A DNA stretch of 64,000 nt from Rhizobium lusitanum (lineage in GTDB: Bacteria > Pseudomonadota > Alphaproteobacteria > Rhizobiales > Rhizobiaceae), in contig NZ_CP050307.1 of assembly GCF_014189535.1 (NCBI RefSeq), positions 2,338,092 to 2,402,091 on the forward strand. Reading direction: 5' to 3'. This document shows, one piece after another, positions 54,781 to 63,731 of this stretch. Positions within the stretch are counted from its first letter, which is position 1; each line of letters starts with the position of its first letter. The notes under the pieces are model-generated. The model made no database searches and was not told the DNA's origin. It saw nothing but the letters and a program-made list of their open reading frames with translations. The translations under genes and the position numbers were made by a program.

Positions 54781-55464
54781 TTACGATGCCTTCGTGGCAT
54801 CGAGCAAGGCAACCGCCGCCTTATCCTCAGCCTCGTCTTCGAGGGTAATCTGAAGCAGTCCCTTCCAAAGGTTGTCTTGCCGGCGATGTGAAAACAGGTT
54901 GAGCCAGTAGCCGATATCATTGATCAGTGCGTCCGGTGCGCCGTTGAGGTCGATTGGCATAAAGTCAACGCTGTGGGTCGTCTTGACTTGCGCGCGGTCA
55001 AACACCTGGCCGTTGGCTTGCATCAAGTCCGCAAGCATTTTCTCATCATCGATTCCGGGTGGCCGAAATAGGAACGCGACGGTGTCGAGATCTTTTGGTT
55101 CCTTGTCTTCGACGAAGCTACCGACGAGCCATTGAAACCCACGATCAAAGCCGATCGCTCGCAGCGCCGCCCGATGATTGAACCAACCTTTCAGAATGGT
55201 TTGGCGTGTCGGAGTCGTTCCAAGTACCCTCGCTACTTCGACAGCTGTGGTTCGGTAAGGCGAAAGCCATTCGGGTGGCCCCTTGCGGCCAATGAAGGGA
55301 GGTAGAACGCCGTCTGAGTTGAACGATGGTATCGGCATGGATCTGTGTTTTGCCCCGAATCTTCGCCGCTTGTGCTTGCTCCAAGCGGAAATGCTGTTGC
55401 GAATTTGTAGATTCCATTTTGCCGCGTCAATCCAATTTGACACTATAGCATATTCATACTCCAC
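54781..55464 (-). CDS. DUF6932-like protein with nucleotidyltransferase-type motif
   Basis: 227 residues from the longest start; a shorter start at 55338 (MPIPSFNSDGVLPPFIG) is at least as likely. The core reads SPYRTTAVEVARVLGTTPTR, ALRAIGFDRGFQWLVGSF and then EDKEPKDLDTVAFLF. The GS...DxD spacing resembles the active site of minimal nucleotidyltransferases, and the whole resembles the DUF6932 family as I remember it. The C-terminus has an Asp/His-containing stretch (HSVDFMPIDLNGAPD). Function is unknown; such proteins often sit in accessory regions. It lies between an IS6 remnant and a broken PPTase gene, both also on the minus strand. Confidence 0.6.
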   Translation of the reverse strand: MEYEYAIVSNWIDAAKWNLQIRNSISAWSKHKRRRFGAKHRSMPIPSFNSDGVLPPFIGRKGPPEWLSPYRTTAVEVARVLGTTPTRQTILKGWFNHRAALRAIGFDRGFQWLVGSFVEDKEPKDLDTVAFLFRPPGIDDEKMLADLMQANGQVFDRAQVKTTHSVDFMPIDLNGAPDALINDIGYWLNLFSHRRQDNLWKGLLQITLEDEAEDKAAVALLDATKAS

Positions 55465-55489
55465 CGACTCATTGACCGGCCTGCTTCAG

Positions 55490-56123
55490 TTCGAAGGTAA
55501 TCGCCTACCAGCGTCGAGACGGTGGGAGATTAACGCGTCCGTTAGCAAAAAGCTACACTTGGGCAAGCACAGCAGTGGCGCGATTTTACGATGGCGCGGG
55601 GCGCGAGCGACCACGAAGGTTTCCAGGGACGCCTCAAGGTCAAGCTCGATATCCTCGAAAATCGAGAACGGTCTTGGTCAGTGGATACTGACACTTATAA
55701 ACCGCCTCCTTTGCACAGAAGATCATCCTACCTATTCGTCAGCGCTCGGATGTCGAGCGCAAGTTGACACAGCTATGCTCGCCCGCTGTGCAGATCATAG
55801 TTTCGAGCTTGCGGTCGAGTGGCGCATTAATTTCCACGTCGATTCCGGAGCCGAGAATGTGTGGTGCGGTCGTCACGGCTGCCATGCATAGATCCTGACA
55901 ATGCGAAAGACTGCCGACGATCCCCCTTGCGCCAGCGCGGGGAACGGTCGGCGTAGGGCACAAGCGCGTGCCGTGCCAAATCCTTCCCGACGTTACCGGA
56001 TCGCACCTGCGATGTATGTGCGCTCTTCCGGAAACAACGGGTCTCGGCAAGTGTCGGCACGGACATGGCGACCGCAAAGGACGGACCTAGCCAGGATTGT
56101 AGGGTTGATGCATCGGGTATCAT
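55490..56123 (-). pseudogene. 4'-phosphopantetheinyl transferase pseudogene (EntD type)
   Basis: No single frame shows this gene, but the minus strand carries all family motifs in order in changing frames: GPSFAVAMSVPTLAETR, then DPLFPEERTYIAGAIR, then GIVGSLSHC, GSGIDVEIN, and after an in-frame TGA (about 55740) IFCAKEAVYKCQYPLTKTVL. The last part, DIELDLEASLETFVVARAPR, is again in another frame. At least three frameshifts and one stop make it non-functional. It is read away from the NRPS, whose start lies 50 bp beyond its 5' end, so the pair was divergent and it probably served that NRPS. An intact PPTase exists at 25080-25808. Confidence 0.78.
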
Positions 56124-56172
56124 AGGTGGATAACTTTGTGGGACAAAGATTGCAATTGCGGATTAGGATGCA

Positions 56173-58344
56173 TTGCATATTATCACATCCGGAGGATGCA
56201 GAAAGATTCGGGAGGAGAACATCAAGCCTAACAAGGTTACTCATTACACCTGTGTGATAGTAGGTAGCGGATCGTTTGCGATCCATTGCGCCATGCGCCT
56301 TCGTCTTGAAGGATATGAGATTCGAGCTGTACTGGCTTGTGACCAGCTTTTTGCGAATTGGGCCAAGAGTGAAAATGTCCAGCTCCTGGATTCAATTCCG
56401 GAGCTGGACCGATTGCTGTCTCTCGAAGAGGTGAGTTGGCTTTTCTCGATCGTAAATCCACAAATTTTGCCCGATTCATTGCTTGTGCGTGTGTCAGCCG
56501 GCGCAATTAATTATCATGATAGTCCGTTACCGCGATATTCCGGCAGGCATGCGACATCATGGGCGATATTGGCTGGAGAAATGCAACATGGCGTTACCTG
56601 GCATCGGATGCTTGGCACCGTCGACGCGGGTGACATTCTTGTCCAGCGCCAGTTTGCAATTGCAGATGATGAAACCGCGCTCAGCCTAAACCTTAGGTGC
56701 TATCAGGAGGCTGAGGAAGGATTCGATATTCTACTCTCCGGGCTGAACACTGGGGGCCTCGTAGCCCGTTCCCAAAATTCCGAAGACCGAATGTTTTCCT
56801 CACGTCACAGACGGCCGGAAGCGGCTGGATTTTTTCGATGGGATCGCTCGGCGCAAAACGCTTCCAGATTGGTCCGGGCCATGATTTTTGGCACCGGGCG
56901 CGTAAATCCTTTGACGTGCGCGAAGATCTATCATCCCGGGTTCGCCATCAGTGTGGGCCGGCTTGATGTGCAGGCGCAAAAATCTGGAGCTTTGCCGGGC
57001 ACTTTGCTGGATATTGCCGCGAACGGCTGGCGGATTTCGACAGATAGCGAAGATGTCGTGGTCAGCAAGCTGACGAAAGTCGGTGGCGCCGAAGCAGATC
57101 CGCGCGCTTTGGCATGCGAGCTTTGTGTCAAGGTTGGCGACAGGTTGCCCATTCTGAGCGATGCTGAATGCAATAGCTTACGGGACATGCATCAAGCCTT
57201 GGCAGTTTGGGAAGAATTCTGGCTGGAGCGTCTGGAGCGTTTCAGTTCGCCTCAACTGCCGTTCCACCGAGGGAGCGATCTGCATGAAAACGCCCGCATG
57301 GAGGCTTCGGCGTGGCAACATTGCGCGACGTTGGACAAGGTTGACCCAAGTGCGCGGATTGATCATCTCCTAGGAAGTTTGGCGATTTATCTTGCGCGCA
57401 TATGCATGGCGCCGGAACTCCAGATCGGCTGGGATGCGGGCATACACGCACCACTGCTTTCTCCTGCATTGGCGCGGCTCGTTCCAATGGAATTGGTGAT
57501 CAAACTTGATCTGAGCTTCGACGAGATCACTGCTGCAATTCATGCTGAACGGGAGGCTCTGGCTGAAAAGGGCTGTTACCCGCTCGACCTGGTGAATCGT
57601 TATCCGCAGCTGGGCGCAAATCAATCCCTGCGCAGTGCTCGCCCCTGGTCCGTTGCGGTCAGTGTGATTGCTGGGGAAGAAGACAACGGGCGGGTTGATT
57701 TTGGCGCCACGGATGCGTTTGGCGGATGTTTAACCTTGCAGATCCGCGAACGGGATGGAGCCATTCGATGGATCCACGATACGGGCGTTCTTGACCCCGC
57801 TCAGGTCGAATGTATGACGGGTCATTTGTTCGCGCTCGCTAGAGCCGGATGCAATCCCGAACATAGATCGCTGCCCGTCGGCCGGATTGATTTGCTCGGC
57901 GCGCAGGAGCGTCGTCTGCTGGTTGAGGACTGGAATGACACCGCAGCCGCCTTTACGGAGCATGCCTGCATCCATGATCTGTTTGAGGCCCAGGTTGAGC
58001 GGTCGCCGGATGCGGTTGCGCTGATCTGTGACGATGAGGAGATCAGCTATGGCGAGCTGAATGCGCGCGCCAACCGTGTTGCGCACAGGCTGATGGAGCT
58101 TGGGCTTCGTCCTGATGTGCGCGTCGGGATCTGTGTCGAGCGATCCCCGTTGATGATCATTGGGCTGCTCGGTGTCCTGAAGGCGGGGGGGCGCCTATGT
58201 GCCGCTGGATCCTTCCTATCCTGCGGACCGTCTTGCCTTCATGCTATCGGACAGTGCGCCGGTGGCGGTGCTTGCGGATGCGAGGACGTCCGAGCTTGTC
58301 GGGACGATGCTGGAAGAGGCAGGCCTGCATTGCCCGCTGCTTGA
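56173..58344 (+). CDS. NRPS segment 1: formyltransferase - partial C domain - A1 (N-terminal part)
   Basis: Residues about 22-200 form a methionyl-tRNA-formyltransferase-like domain: VIVGSGSFAIHCAMRL, then the catalytic INYHDSPLPRYSG (Asn and His) and VDAGDIL (Asp). A linker and a half-length condensation-like region (about 345-575) follow, lacking the HHxxxDG motif, so it is not a working C domain. The A1 domain starts at about 57950 (LSYGELNAR-like ISYGELNARANRVAHRL). The frame is lost in the G7 tract at 58185-58191, and the last ~50 residues are out of frame. Formyltransferase initiation domains are known from linear gramicidin synthetase, so the peptide is probably N-formylated. The start is uncertain: TTG 56173 is the earliest in-frame start, while a GGAGGAG at 56211-56217 has no good start codon after it. 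Confidence 0.8.
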   Translation: MHIITSGGCRKIREENIKPNKVTHYTCVIVGSGSFAIHCAMRLRLEGYEIRAVLACDQLFANWAKSENVQLLDSIPELDRLLSLEEVSWLFSIVNPQILPDSLLVRVSAGAINYHDSPLPRYSGRHATSWAILAGEMQHGVTWHRMLGTVDAGDILVQRQFAIADDETALSLNLRCYQEAEEGFDILLSGLNTGGLVARSQNSEDRMFSSRHRRPEAAGFFRWDRSAQNASRLVRAMIFGTGRVNPLTCAKIYHPGFAISVGRLDVQAQKSGALPGTLLDIAANGWRISTDSEDVVVSKLTKVGGAEADPRALACELCVKVGDRLPILSDAECNSLRDMHQALAVWEEFWLERLERFSSPQLPFHRGSDLHENARMEASAWQHCATLDKVDPSARIDHLLGSLAIYLARICMAPELQIGWDAGIHAPLLSPALARLVPMELVIKLDLSFDEITAAIHAEREALAEKGCYPLDLVNRYPQLGANQSLRSARPWSVAVSVIAGEEDNGRVDFGATDAFGGCLTLQIRERDGAIRWIHDTGVLDPAQVECMTGHLFALARAGCNPEHRSLPVGRIDLLGAQERRLLVEDWNDTAAAFTEHACIHDLFEAQVERSPDAVALICDDEEISYGELNARANRVAHRLMELGLRPDVRVGICVERSPLMIIGLLGVLKAGGRLCAAGSFLSCGPSCLHAIGQCAGGGACGCEDVRACRDDAGRGRPALPAA

Positions 58345-59321
58345 TCTGGCCGCCGTAGAATGGGGAGGTGGTTGCGACGTCAATCCGGAGCGATCAGCGC
58401 TCGGACTGACCTGCCGACATCTCGCCTATGTGATCTACACCTCCGGATCAACCGGAAAGCCTAAAGGCGTCATGATCGAGCACCATAGCCTGGTTGCCGA
58501 CGTGGAAGACGGCGTTGCCAGATATGCGATCAGTTCTTCCGATCGGGTTTTGCAACTGGCCAGTTTCAGCTTCGACACGTCTGCGGAGCAGACGTTTCTG
58601 TCGCTATCGGCCGGCGCAACGCTGATTGTTCGTAGCAACGAGATATGGGGCGGGGATCAACTGATTGAGAACATGCGCAGGTTCTCTGTCTCCGTCGCTA
58701 ATCTTACGCCCGCCTATTTTGCTGGAACATTCGCAGAGGATTTGAACCGGTTGCCCGCGCTTCGTCTGGTTCTTGCGGGAGGCGAGGCGCTGCCCAGCAA
58801 GGTCTTCGGCTCAAGCAAGCGACACTTCAAGGTCTTCAATCTTTATGGGCCGACGGAGACGACCGTAACGGCATGCGCTTATCCGCTTGAGGACGGTGAA
58901 GCGACATATTGGGGTCCGACCGTCCCGATTGGGCGTCCGATGTCGAACACGCATGTCTATGTGGTGGATGCCTATGGCGGGCTTTGCCCTGTCGGTGTCG
59001 CCGGGGAATTGTGGATTGGTGGAGCCGGTGTCGCACGCGGCTATCTGAACCGGCCAGAGCTGACGGCAGAGCGGTTTGTCGCCGATCCGTTCAGCAAGGT
59101 TCCCGGTGCCCGGGTCTACCGGACCGGAGATCTCGTGCGTTGGATGGCGGATGGCAATCTCGAGTTTCTTGGCCGCAATGACGATCAGGTCAAGATCCGC
59201 GGATACCGGATCGAGCTCGGCGAGATCGAAGCACAACTGACGGCCTATCCTGAGGTACGTGAGGCAGTTGTCGTGGCGCGCGAGGATGCCTCGGGCGACA
59301 AACGGCTCATCGCCTATGTCG
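57881..59321 (+). repeat. long repeat, copy 1 (A1 domain)
   Basis: 1441 bp nearly identical to 62291-63731 (constant offset 4410). It covers the end of the condensation region and most of the A domain. Confidence 0.92.
58185..58191 (+). other. frame break 5: G7 tract in A1
   Basis: Seven G residues follow AAGGC. With six, the sequence reads KAGGAYVPLDPSYPADR, a standard A-domain motif, and joins the two frames. The same G7 tract breaks the second A domain at 62595-62601. Confidence 0.9.
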
Positions 59322-60466
59322 TGCCAGCATCGCAATCAGCCCGGGATGTGGAGCGTGAGAGTCAAACGGTAGCTGGATGGCAAGAAGTCTACGAGGAAGA
59401 AAACAGGCCAGAATCATTGGGGCCCTTTGGAGATGATTTTCATGGCTGGAATAGCAGCTATGATGGTCAGCCGATCCCATTAAATGAAATGGAAGAGTGG
59501 CGTACCGCGACGGTCTCCAGAATTCTGGATCTTCAGCCTCAAAGGATCCTGGAAATTGGAGTTGGCACAGGGTTGCTCCTTTCACGCCTTGCCCCGAAGT
59601 GCGCAGAATATTGGGGTATCGATTTTTCCCAACGGATTATTGACAGGCTGCGGGATCAGATTGCCGCACTGCCGAGCTTATCAAATCACACCCATGTTCG
59701 TTGTCAGGAAGCGAATGTAATCGACGGATTGCCGGCAGGCTCATTTGATACAGTTGTGATCAACTCGGTCGCGCAGTATTTCCCGACCTCGCAGTATCTC
59801 GTCGATGTCATACGCCAGGCGATGGATCTATTAGGTCCGGAAGGCGCAATTTTCATAGGCGATATCCGTAGCCTGCCTTTGCATCGGTGTTTTTCTACCG
59901 CCATCGAGCTGACAAATACACAAGAGCAGTTACCGCTTGAGTCTGTCCGCTCGGCTGTCGAGCGGCGTCTCTTGCTTGAGAAGGAACTGGTCCTAGACCC
60001 GCGTTTCTTTGTAGCGCTGCAAGATGTTATCGGTGGAATTTCCGGAGTTGATATTCGAATCAAGCGAGGGTTGGCTTCCAATGAGCTCAATCGATATCGT
60101 TATGACGTCGTTATAAGAAAAGGCGTTGGACACGTATACTCTGCAGCGCAACTGCCCAAAGTTTCTTGGGGCAATGATGTAAAGAACAGCGCTTCTATTC
60201 CTGCTGTCGCGGCAAGACATCCGAATGGATTTCGTCTTTGTAGTTTCCCGAATGCATACCTGCGTGAAGATCTATCTCTCGTCGCCGATTACGATGAACC
60301 TGAAATCTCCAAATATATTAAGGATATCGATCCCGATCTCATTCATGTCGAGTCTTTAATTTCGCTTGGCGAAACGACAGGGCATCGTGTCGTTGCGACC
60401 TGGGCGCACAATTCTCCATACGGAGAATTGGACGTTCTCTTTTGCCGGAGAATTGGAATAAGCTAA
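58192..60466 (+). CDS. NRPS segment 2: A1 domain interrupted by N-methyltransferase
   Basis: This continues A1 with LDPSYPADRLAFML, YTSGSTGKPKG, NLYGPTETTV, YRTGDLVR and GRNDDQVKIRGYRIELGE. After LIAYVV (about 59321) the A domain is interrupted by about 400 residues of SAM-dependent N-methyltransferase: RILEIGVGTGLLLSRL, FDTVVINSVAQYFP and LGPEGAIFIGD. N-methylation of the first residue is predicted. Pocket positions read by eye against GrsA are Asp235, Thr236, Glu239 and Asn278, with Leu at 322; no substrate is assigned. The frame ends at 60466, but C-terminal A sequence continues one frame away (break 4). GTG 58199 lies inside the domain and is not a start. Confidence 0.85.
60444..60448 (+). 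other. frame break 4: end of N-methyltransferase domain
   Basis: The frame changes between GELDVLFC and PENWNKLKDLYL. TGCCGGAG here would be continuous if it read TGCCCGGAG, giving CPEN. One missing C in a short C run explains the break. No ribosome binding site precedes TTG 60442. Confidence 0.7.
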
Positions 60467-62754
60467 AAGACCTGTATCTCTCGCATGATTTCGTAGGAGA
60501 GTATGCAGATTTTGCGAACAGTCCGTCGAAGTTCGAGGATGTGAGCCAATTTGCCGGCGTGTTGCGGTCTCAATTGTCGGGATACTTGCCGGATTACATG
60601 GTTCCCGCGGCCTTTGTGGTGCTTGACAGATTGCCGCTGACGCCGAACGGCAAGGTAGATCGTCGCTCGCTGCCAGCGCCTGCGGACGAGGCGTATGCGC
60701 GTGGAGCCAGTGAACCGCCGGTTGGCGAGATCGAGACGATACTTGCCGGCCTTTGGAGTGAGTTGCTGGGCGTCGAGCGGATCGGGCGCCGCGACAACTT
60801 CTTCGAACTTGGCGGCCACTCGCTGCTGGCCGTGCGGCTGATCAGCAGGATACGTCGTGAGTTCGGGGTCGAGTTCAAAATGGCGAAGCTTTTTGCCCAG
60901 CCGGTCCTGTTGGAGATGGCCGAGGCGATATCGGAGCTTGTCGGGAGTTCCGGTCGCCAGATGCTGCCGGCGATCAGGCCTGTCGATCGCGCGGGCGTGT
61001 TGCCGCTCTCATTTGCCCAGCAGCGCCTGTGGTTCCTCGGACAGTTGGACGGGGTCAGTGCGAGCTATCATATTCCGTTGGCCTTGCGGCTGCAGGGCCC
61101 CCTTGATCGCATGGCCCTTGGCCGTAGCCTGGACAGGGTGTGGGCGCGTCACGAGGGGCTGCGGAGCGTGTTTGTCGCCAAGGGCGGCGAGCCGCATGTT
61201 GAGCTTCTGGATGGGGATGCGGGGTTTAGGCTGATTGAGCACGATCTTGACGGCGACGATCATGCACTGGAGCGTCTGGAAGAGCTTTGCCGGGAGGAGG
61301 CGGGGGCCCCCTTTGATCTTGCGCGTGGCCCACTGGTTCGTGGCCGTCTGATCCGGCTTGGGGATGAGGAGCATGTCCTTGTTCTGACCCACCACCACAT
61401 TGTGTCGGATGGTTGGTCGATCAAGGTTTTCCTGCGTGAACTGGGGGCATTGTATGGGACGTTCGCACGCGGACAGCAAGACCCGTTGCCGGCGCTGGAT
61501 GTACAATATCCTGACTATGCGGTGTGGCAGCGTGAATGGCTTTCCGGCGAACGTCAGGCTTTGCAGGCGCGATACTGGGGCTCTGACCTTGCCGATGCGC
61601 CGGCCTTGCTGGCATTGCCGACGGATCGTGCCCGTCCGCCGCAACAATCGTCTGCCGGCGCCCATGTGGGTATCCGGCTTGATGGTGAGCTGACGCGCGA
61701 GCTCAGAGCATTGAGCCTTCGGCACGGGACGACCCTGTTCATGACGGTTCTGGCGGCGTGGGCAGGTGTCCTGTCGCGGCTTTCCGGTCAGGACGATATT
61801 GTCATAGGCACGCCTGTTGCAAACCGCGGTCGTACGGAGACGGAGGGCCTGATCGGCTTCTTCGTGAACACGCTTGCGCTGCGGATCGATCTTTCCGGAT
61901 CGCCCGCCGTTGAGGCGCTTCTGTCACGGGTTCGTTCGAAGGTTGTTGCGGGTCAGGACCATCAGGACCTTCCATTCGAGCAGGTTGTCGAGATCGTCCA
62001 GCCTGCCCGTCGTCTTGACCATACTCCCTTGTTCCAGGTGATGTTTTCCTGGCAGAACGAAGATGTCGCAGCTGCGACGACGCTTGATGGTCTTTCGGTG
62101 ACGCCGGTCGATATGGACTATGAGGTGGCGAAGTTTGATCTCGAGCTTGCTCTGAGTGAAGCCGACGATGAGATCGTGGGCAGTCTCGGCTATTCGACCG
62201 CATTGTTTGATACGTCGACGATTGAACGCCATGCCGGCTATCTGGAAGCAATGCTGCGCGGTTTTGTTGCGGATGCGGCATCCGTTATCGGCCGGATTGA
62301 TTTGCTTGGCGCGCAGGAGCGTCGTCTGCTGGTTGAGGAGTGGAATGACACTGCGGCTGCCTTTGCTGAGGACGCCTGCATCCATGATCTGTTTGAGGCG
62401 CAGGTTGGGCGGTCGCCGGATGCGGTTGCGCTGATCTGTGACGATGAGGAGCTCAGCTATGGCGAGCTGAATGCGCGAGCCAACCGTGTTGCGCACAGGC
62501 TGCTGGAGCTTGGCGTGCGTCCTGACGCGCGGGTTGGGATCTGTGTCGAGCGATCCCCTCTGATGATCATTGGGCTGCTTGGCGTGCTGAAGGCGGGGGG
62601 GCGCCTATGTGCCGCTGGATCCGTCCTATCCTGCGGACCGTCTTGCCTTCATGCTATCGGACAGTGCGCCGGTGGCGGTGCTTGCGGATGCGACGACGTC
62701 CGGGCTTGTCGGGACGATGCTGGAAGAGGCAGGCCTGCGTTGCCCGCTGCTTGA
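60445..62754 (+). CDS. NRPS segment 3: A1 C-terminus - PCP - C domain - A2 (N-terminal part)
   Basis: It resumes with the end of the methyltransferase and the A1 C-terminal lobe (LPDYMVPAAFVVLDRLPL, PNGKVDRR). A PCP follows (DNFFELGGHSLLAVRL, about 60800-60840). The condensation domain (about 60990-62290) starts PLSFAQQRLWFLGQ, contains HHHIVSDGWS and later PFEQVVE, so it looks like an active LCL-type C domain. A2 begins at about 62370 and is nearly identical to A1. The frame is lost at 62595-62601 in a G7 tract identical to that in A1. Confidence 0.88.
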   Translation, partial: PENWNKLKDLYLSHDFVGEYADFANSPSKFEDVSQFAGVLRSQLSGYLPDYMVPAAFVVLDRLPLTPNGKVDRRSLPAPADEAYARGASEPPVGEIETILAGLWSELLGVERIGRRDNFFELGGHSLLAVRLISRIRREFGVEFKMAKLFAQPVLLEMAEAISELVGSSGRQMLPAIRPVDRAGVLPLSFAQQRLWFLGQLDGVSASYHIPLALRLQGPLDRMALGRSLDRVWARHEGLRSVFVAKGGEPHVELLDGDAGFRLIEHDLDGDDHALERLEELCREEAGAPFDLARGPLVRGRLIRLGDEEHVLVLTHHHIVSDGWSIKVFLRELGALYGTFARGQQDPLPALDVQYPDYAVWQREWLSGERQALQARYWGSDLADAPALLALPTDRARPPQQSSAGAHVGIRLDGELTRELRALSLRHGTTLFMTVLAAWAGVLSRLSGQDDIVIGTPVANRGRTETEGLIGFFVNTLALRIDLSGSPAVEALLSRVRSKVVAGQDHQDLPFEQVVEIVQPARRLDHTPLFQVMFSWQNEDVAAATTLDGLSVTPVDMDYEVAKFDLELALSEADDEIVGSLGYSTALFDTSTIERHAGYLEAMLRGFVADAASVIGRIDLLGAQERRLLVEEWNDTAAAFAEDACIHDLFEAQVGRSPDAVALICDDEELSYGELNARANRVAHRLLELGVRPDARVGICVERSPLMIIGLLGVLKAGGRLCAAGSVLSCGPSCLHAIGQCAGGGACGCDDVRACRDDAGRGRPALPAA
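60574..60795 (+). repeat. A-C-terminal/PCP repeat (partner at 63779-64000)
   Basis: Continues the module repeat after the methyltransferase insertion, now at offset 3205. The difference between the two offsets (1205 bp) is the net length of the insertion in A1, one base short of 402 codons, in agreement with one missing base at break 4. Confidence 0.85.
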
Positions 62755-63731
62755 TTTGACCGCTGCAGAATGGGGAGGTGGTTGCGACGTCAATCCTGAG
62801 CGACCAGCACTCGGACTGACATCCAGGCATCTCGCCTATGTCATCTATACCTCCGGATCAACCGGAAAGCCAAAAGGCGTCATGATCGAGCACCATAGCC
62901 TGGTTGTCGACGTGGAAGACGGCGTTGCCAGATATGCGATCAGTTCTTCCGATCGGGTTTTGCAACTGGCCAGTTTCAGCTTCGACACGTCTGCGGAGCA
63001 GACGTTTCTGTCGCTATCGGCCGGCGCAACGCTGATTGTTCGTAGCAACGAGATATGGGGCGGGGATCAACTGATTGAGAACATGCGCAGGTTCTCTGTC
63101 TCCATCGCCGATCTTCCGCCCGCCTATTTTGCTGGAACATTCGCAGAGGATTTGAACCGGTTGCCCGCGCTTCGTCTGGTTCTTGCGGGAGGCGAGGCGC
63201 TGCCCAGCAAGGTCTTCGGCTCAAGCAAGCGATACTTCAAGGTCTTCAATCTCTATGGGCCGACGGAGACGACCGTAACGGCATGCGCTTATCCGCTTGA
63301 GGACGGTGAAGCGACATATTGGGGTCCGACCGTCCCGATTGGGCGTCCGATGTCGAACACGCATGTCTATGTGGTGGATGCCTATGGCGGGCTTTGCCCT
63401 GTCGGTGTCGCCGGGGAATTGTGGATTGGTGGAGCCGGTGTCGCACGCGGCTATCTGAACCGGCCAGAGCTGACGGCAGAGCGGTTTGTCGCCGATCCGT
63501 TCAGCAAGGTTCCCGGTGCCCGGGTCTACCGGACCGGAGATCTCGTGCGTTGGATGGCGGATGGCAATCTCGAGTTTCTTGGCCGCAATGACGATCAGGT
63601 CAAGATCCGCGGATACCGGATCGAGCTCGGCGAGATCGAAGCACAACTGACGGCCTATCCTGAGGTACGTGAGGCAGTTGTCGTGGCGCGCGAGGATGCC
63701 TCGGGCGACAAACGGCTCATCGCCTATGTGG
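62291..63731 (+). repeat. long repeat, copy 2 (A2 domain)
   Basis: Second copy of 57881-59321. Long blocks, for example 62881-63090 and 63245-63720, are almost without change, which suggests recent duplication or gene conversion. Confidence 0.92.
62595..62601 (+). other. frame break 6: G7 tract in A2
   Basis: Same context and length as the G7 at 58185-58191. Six G residues would give KAGGAYVPLDPSYPADR and join the frames. Confidence 0.9.

Noticed and set aside
58199..58201. GTG as start of a separate NRPS gene
   Set aside because: Within the A-domain motif KAGGAYVPLDP; the G7 tract just upstream explains the frame change.
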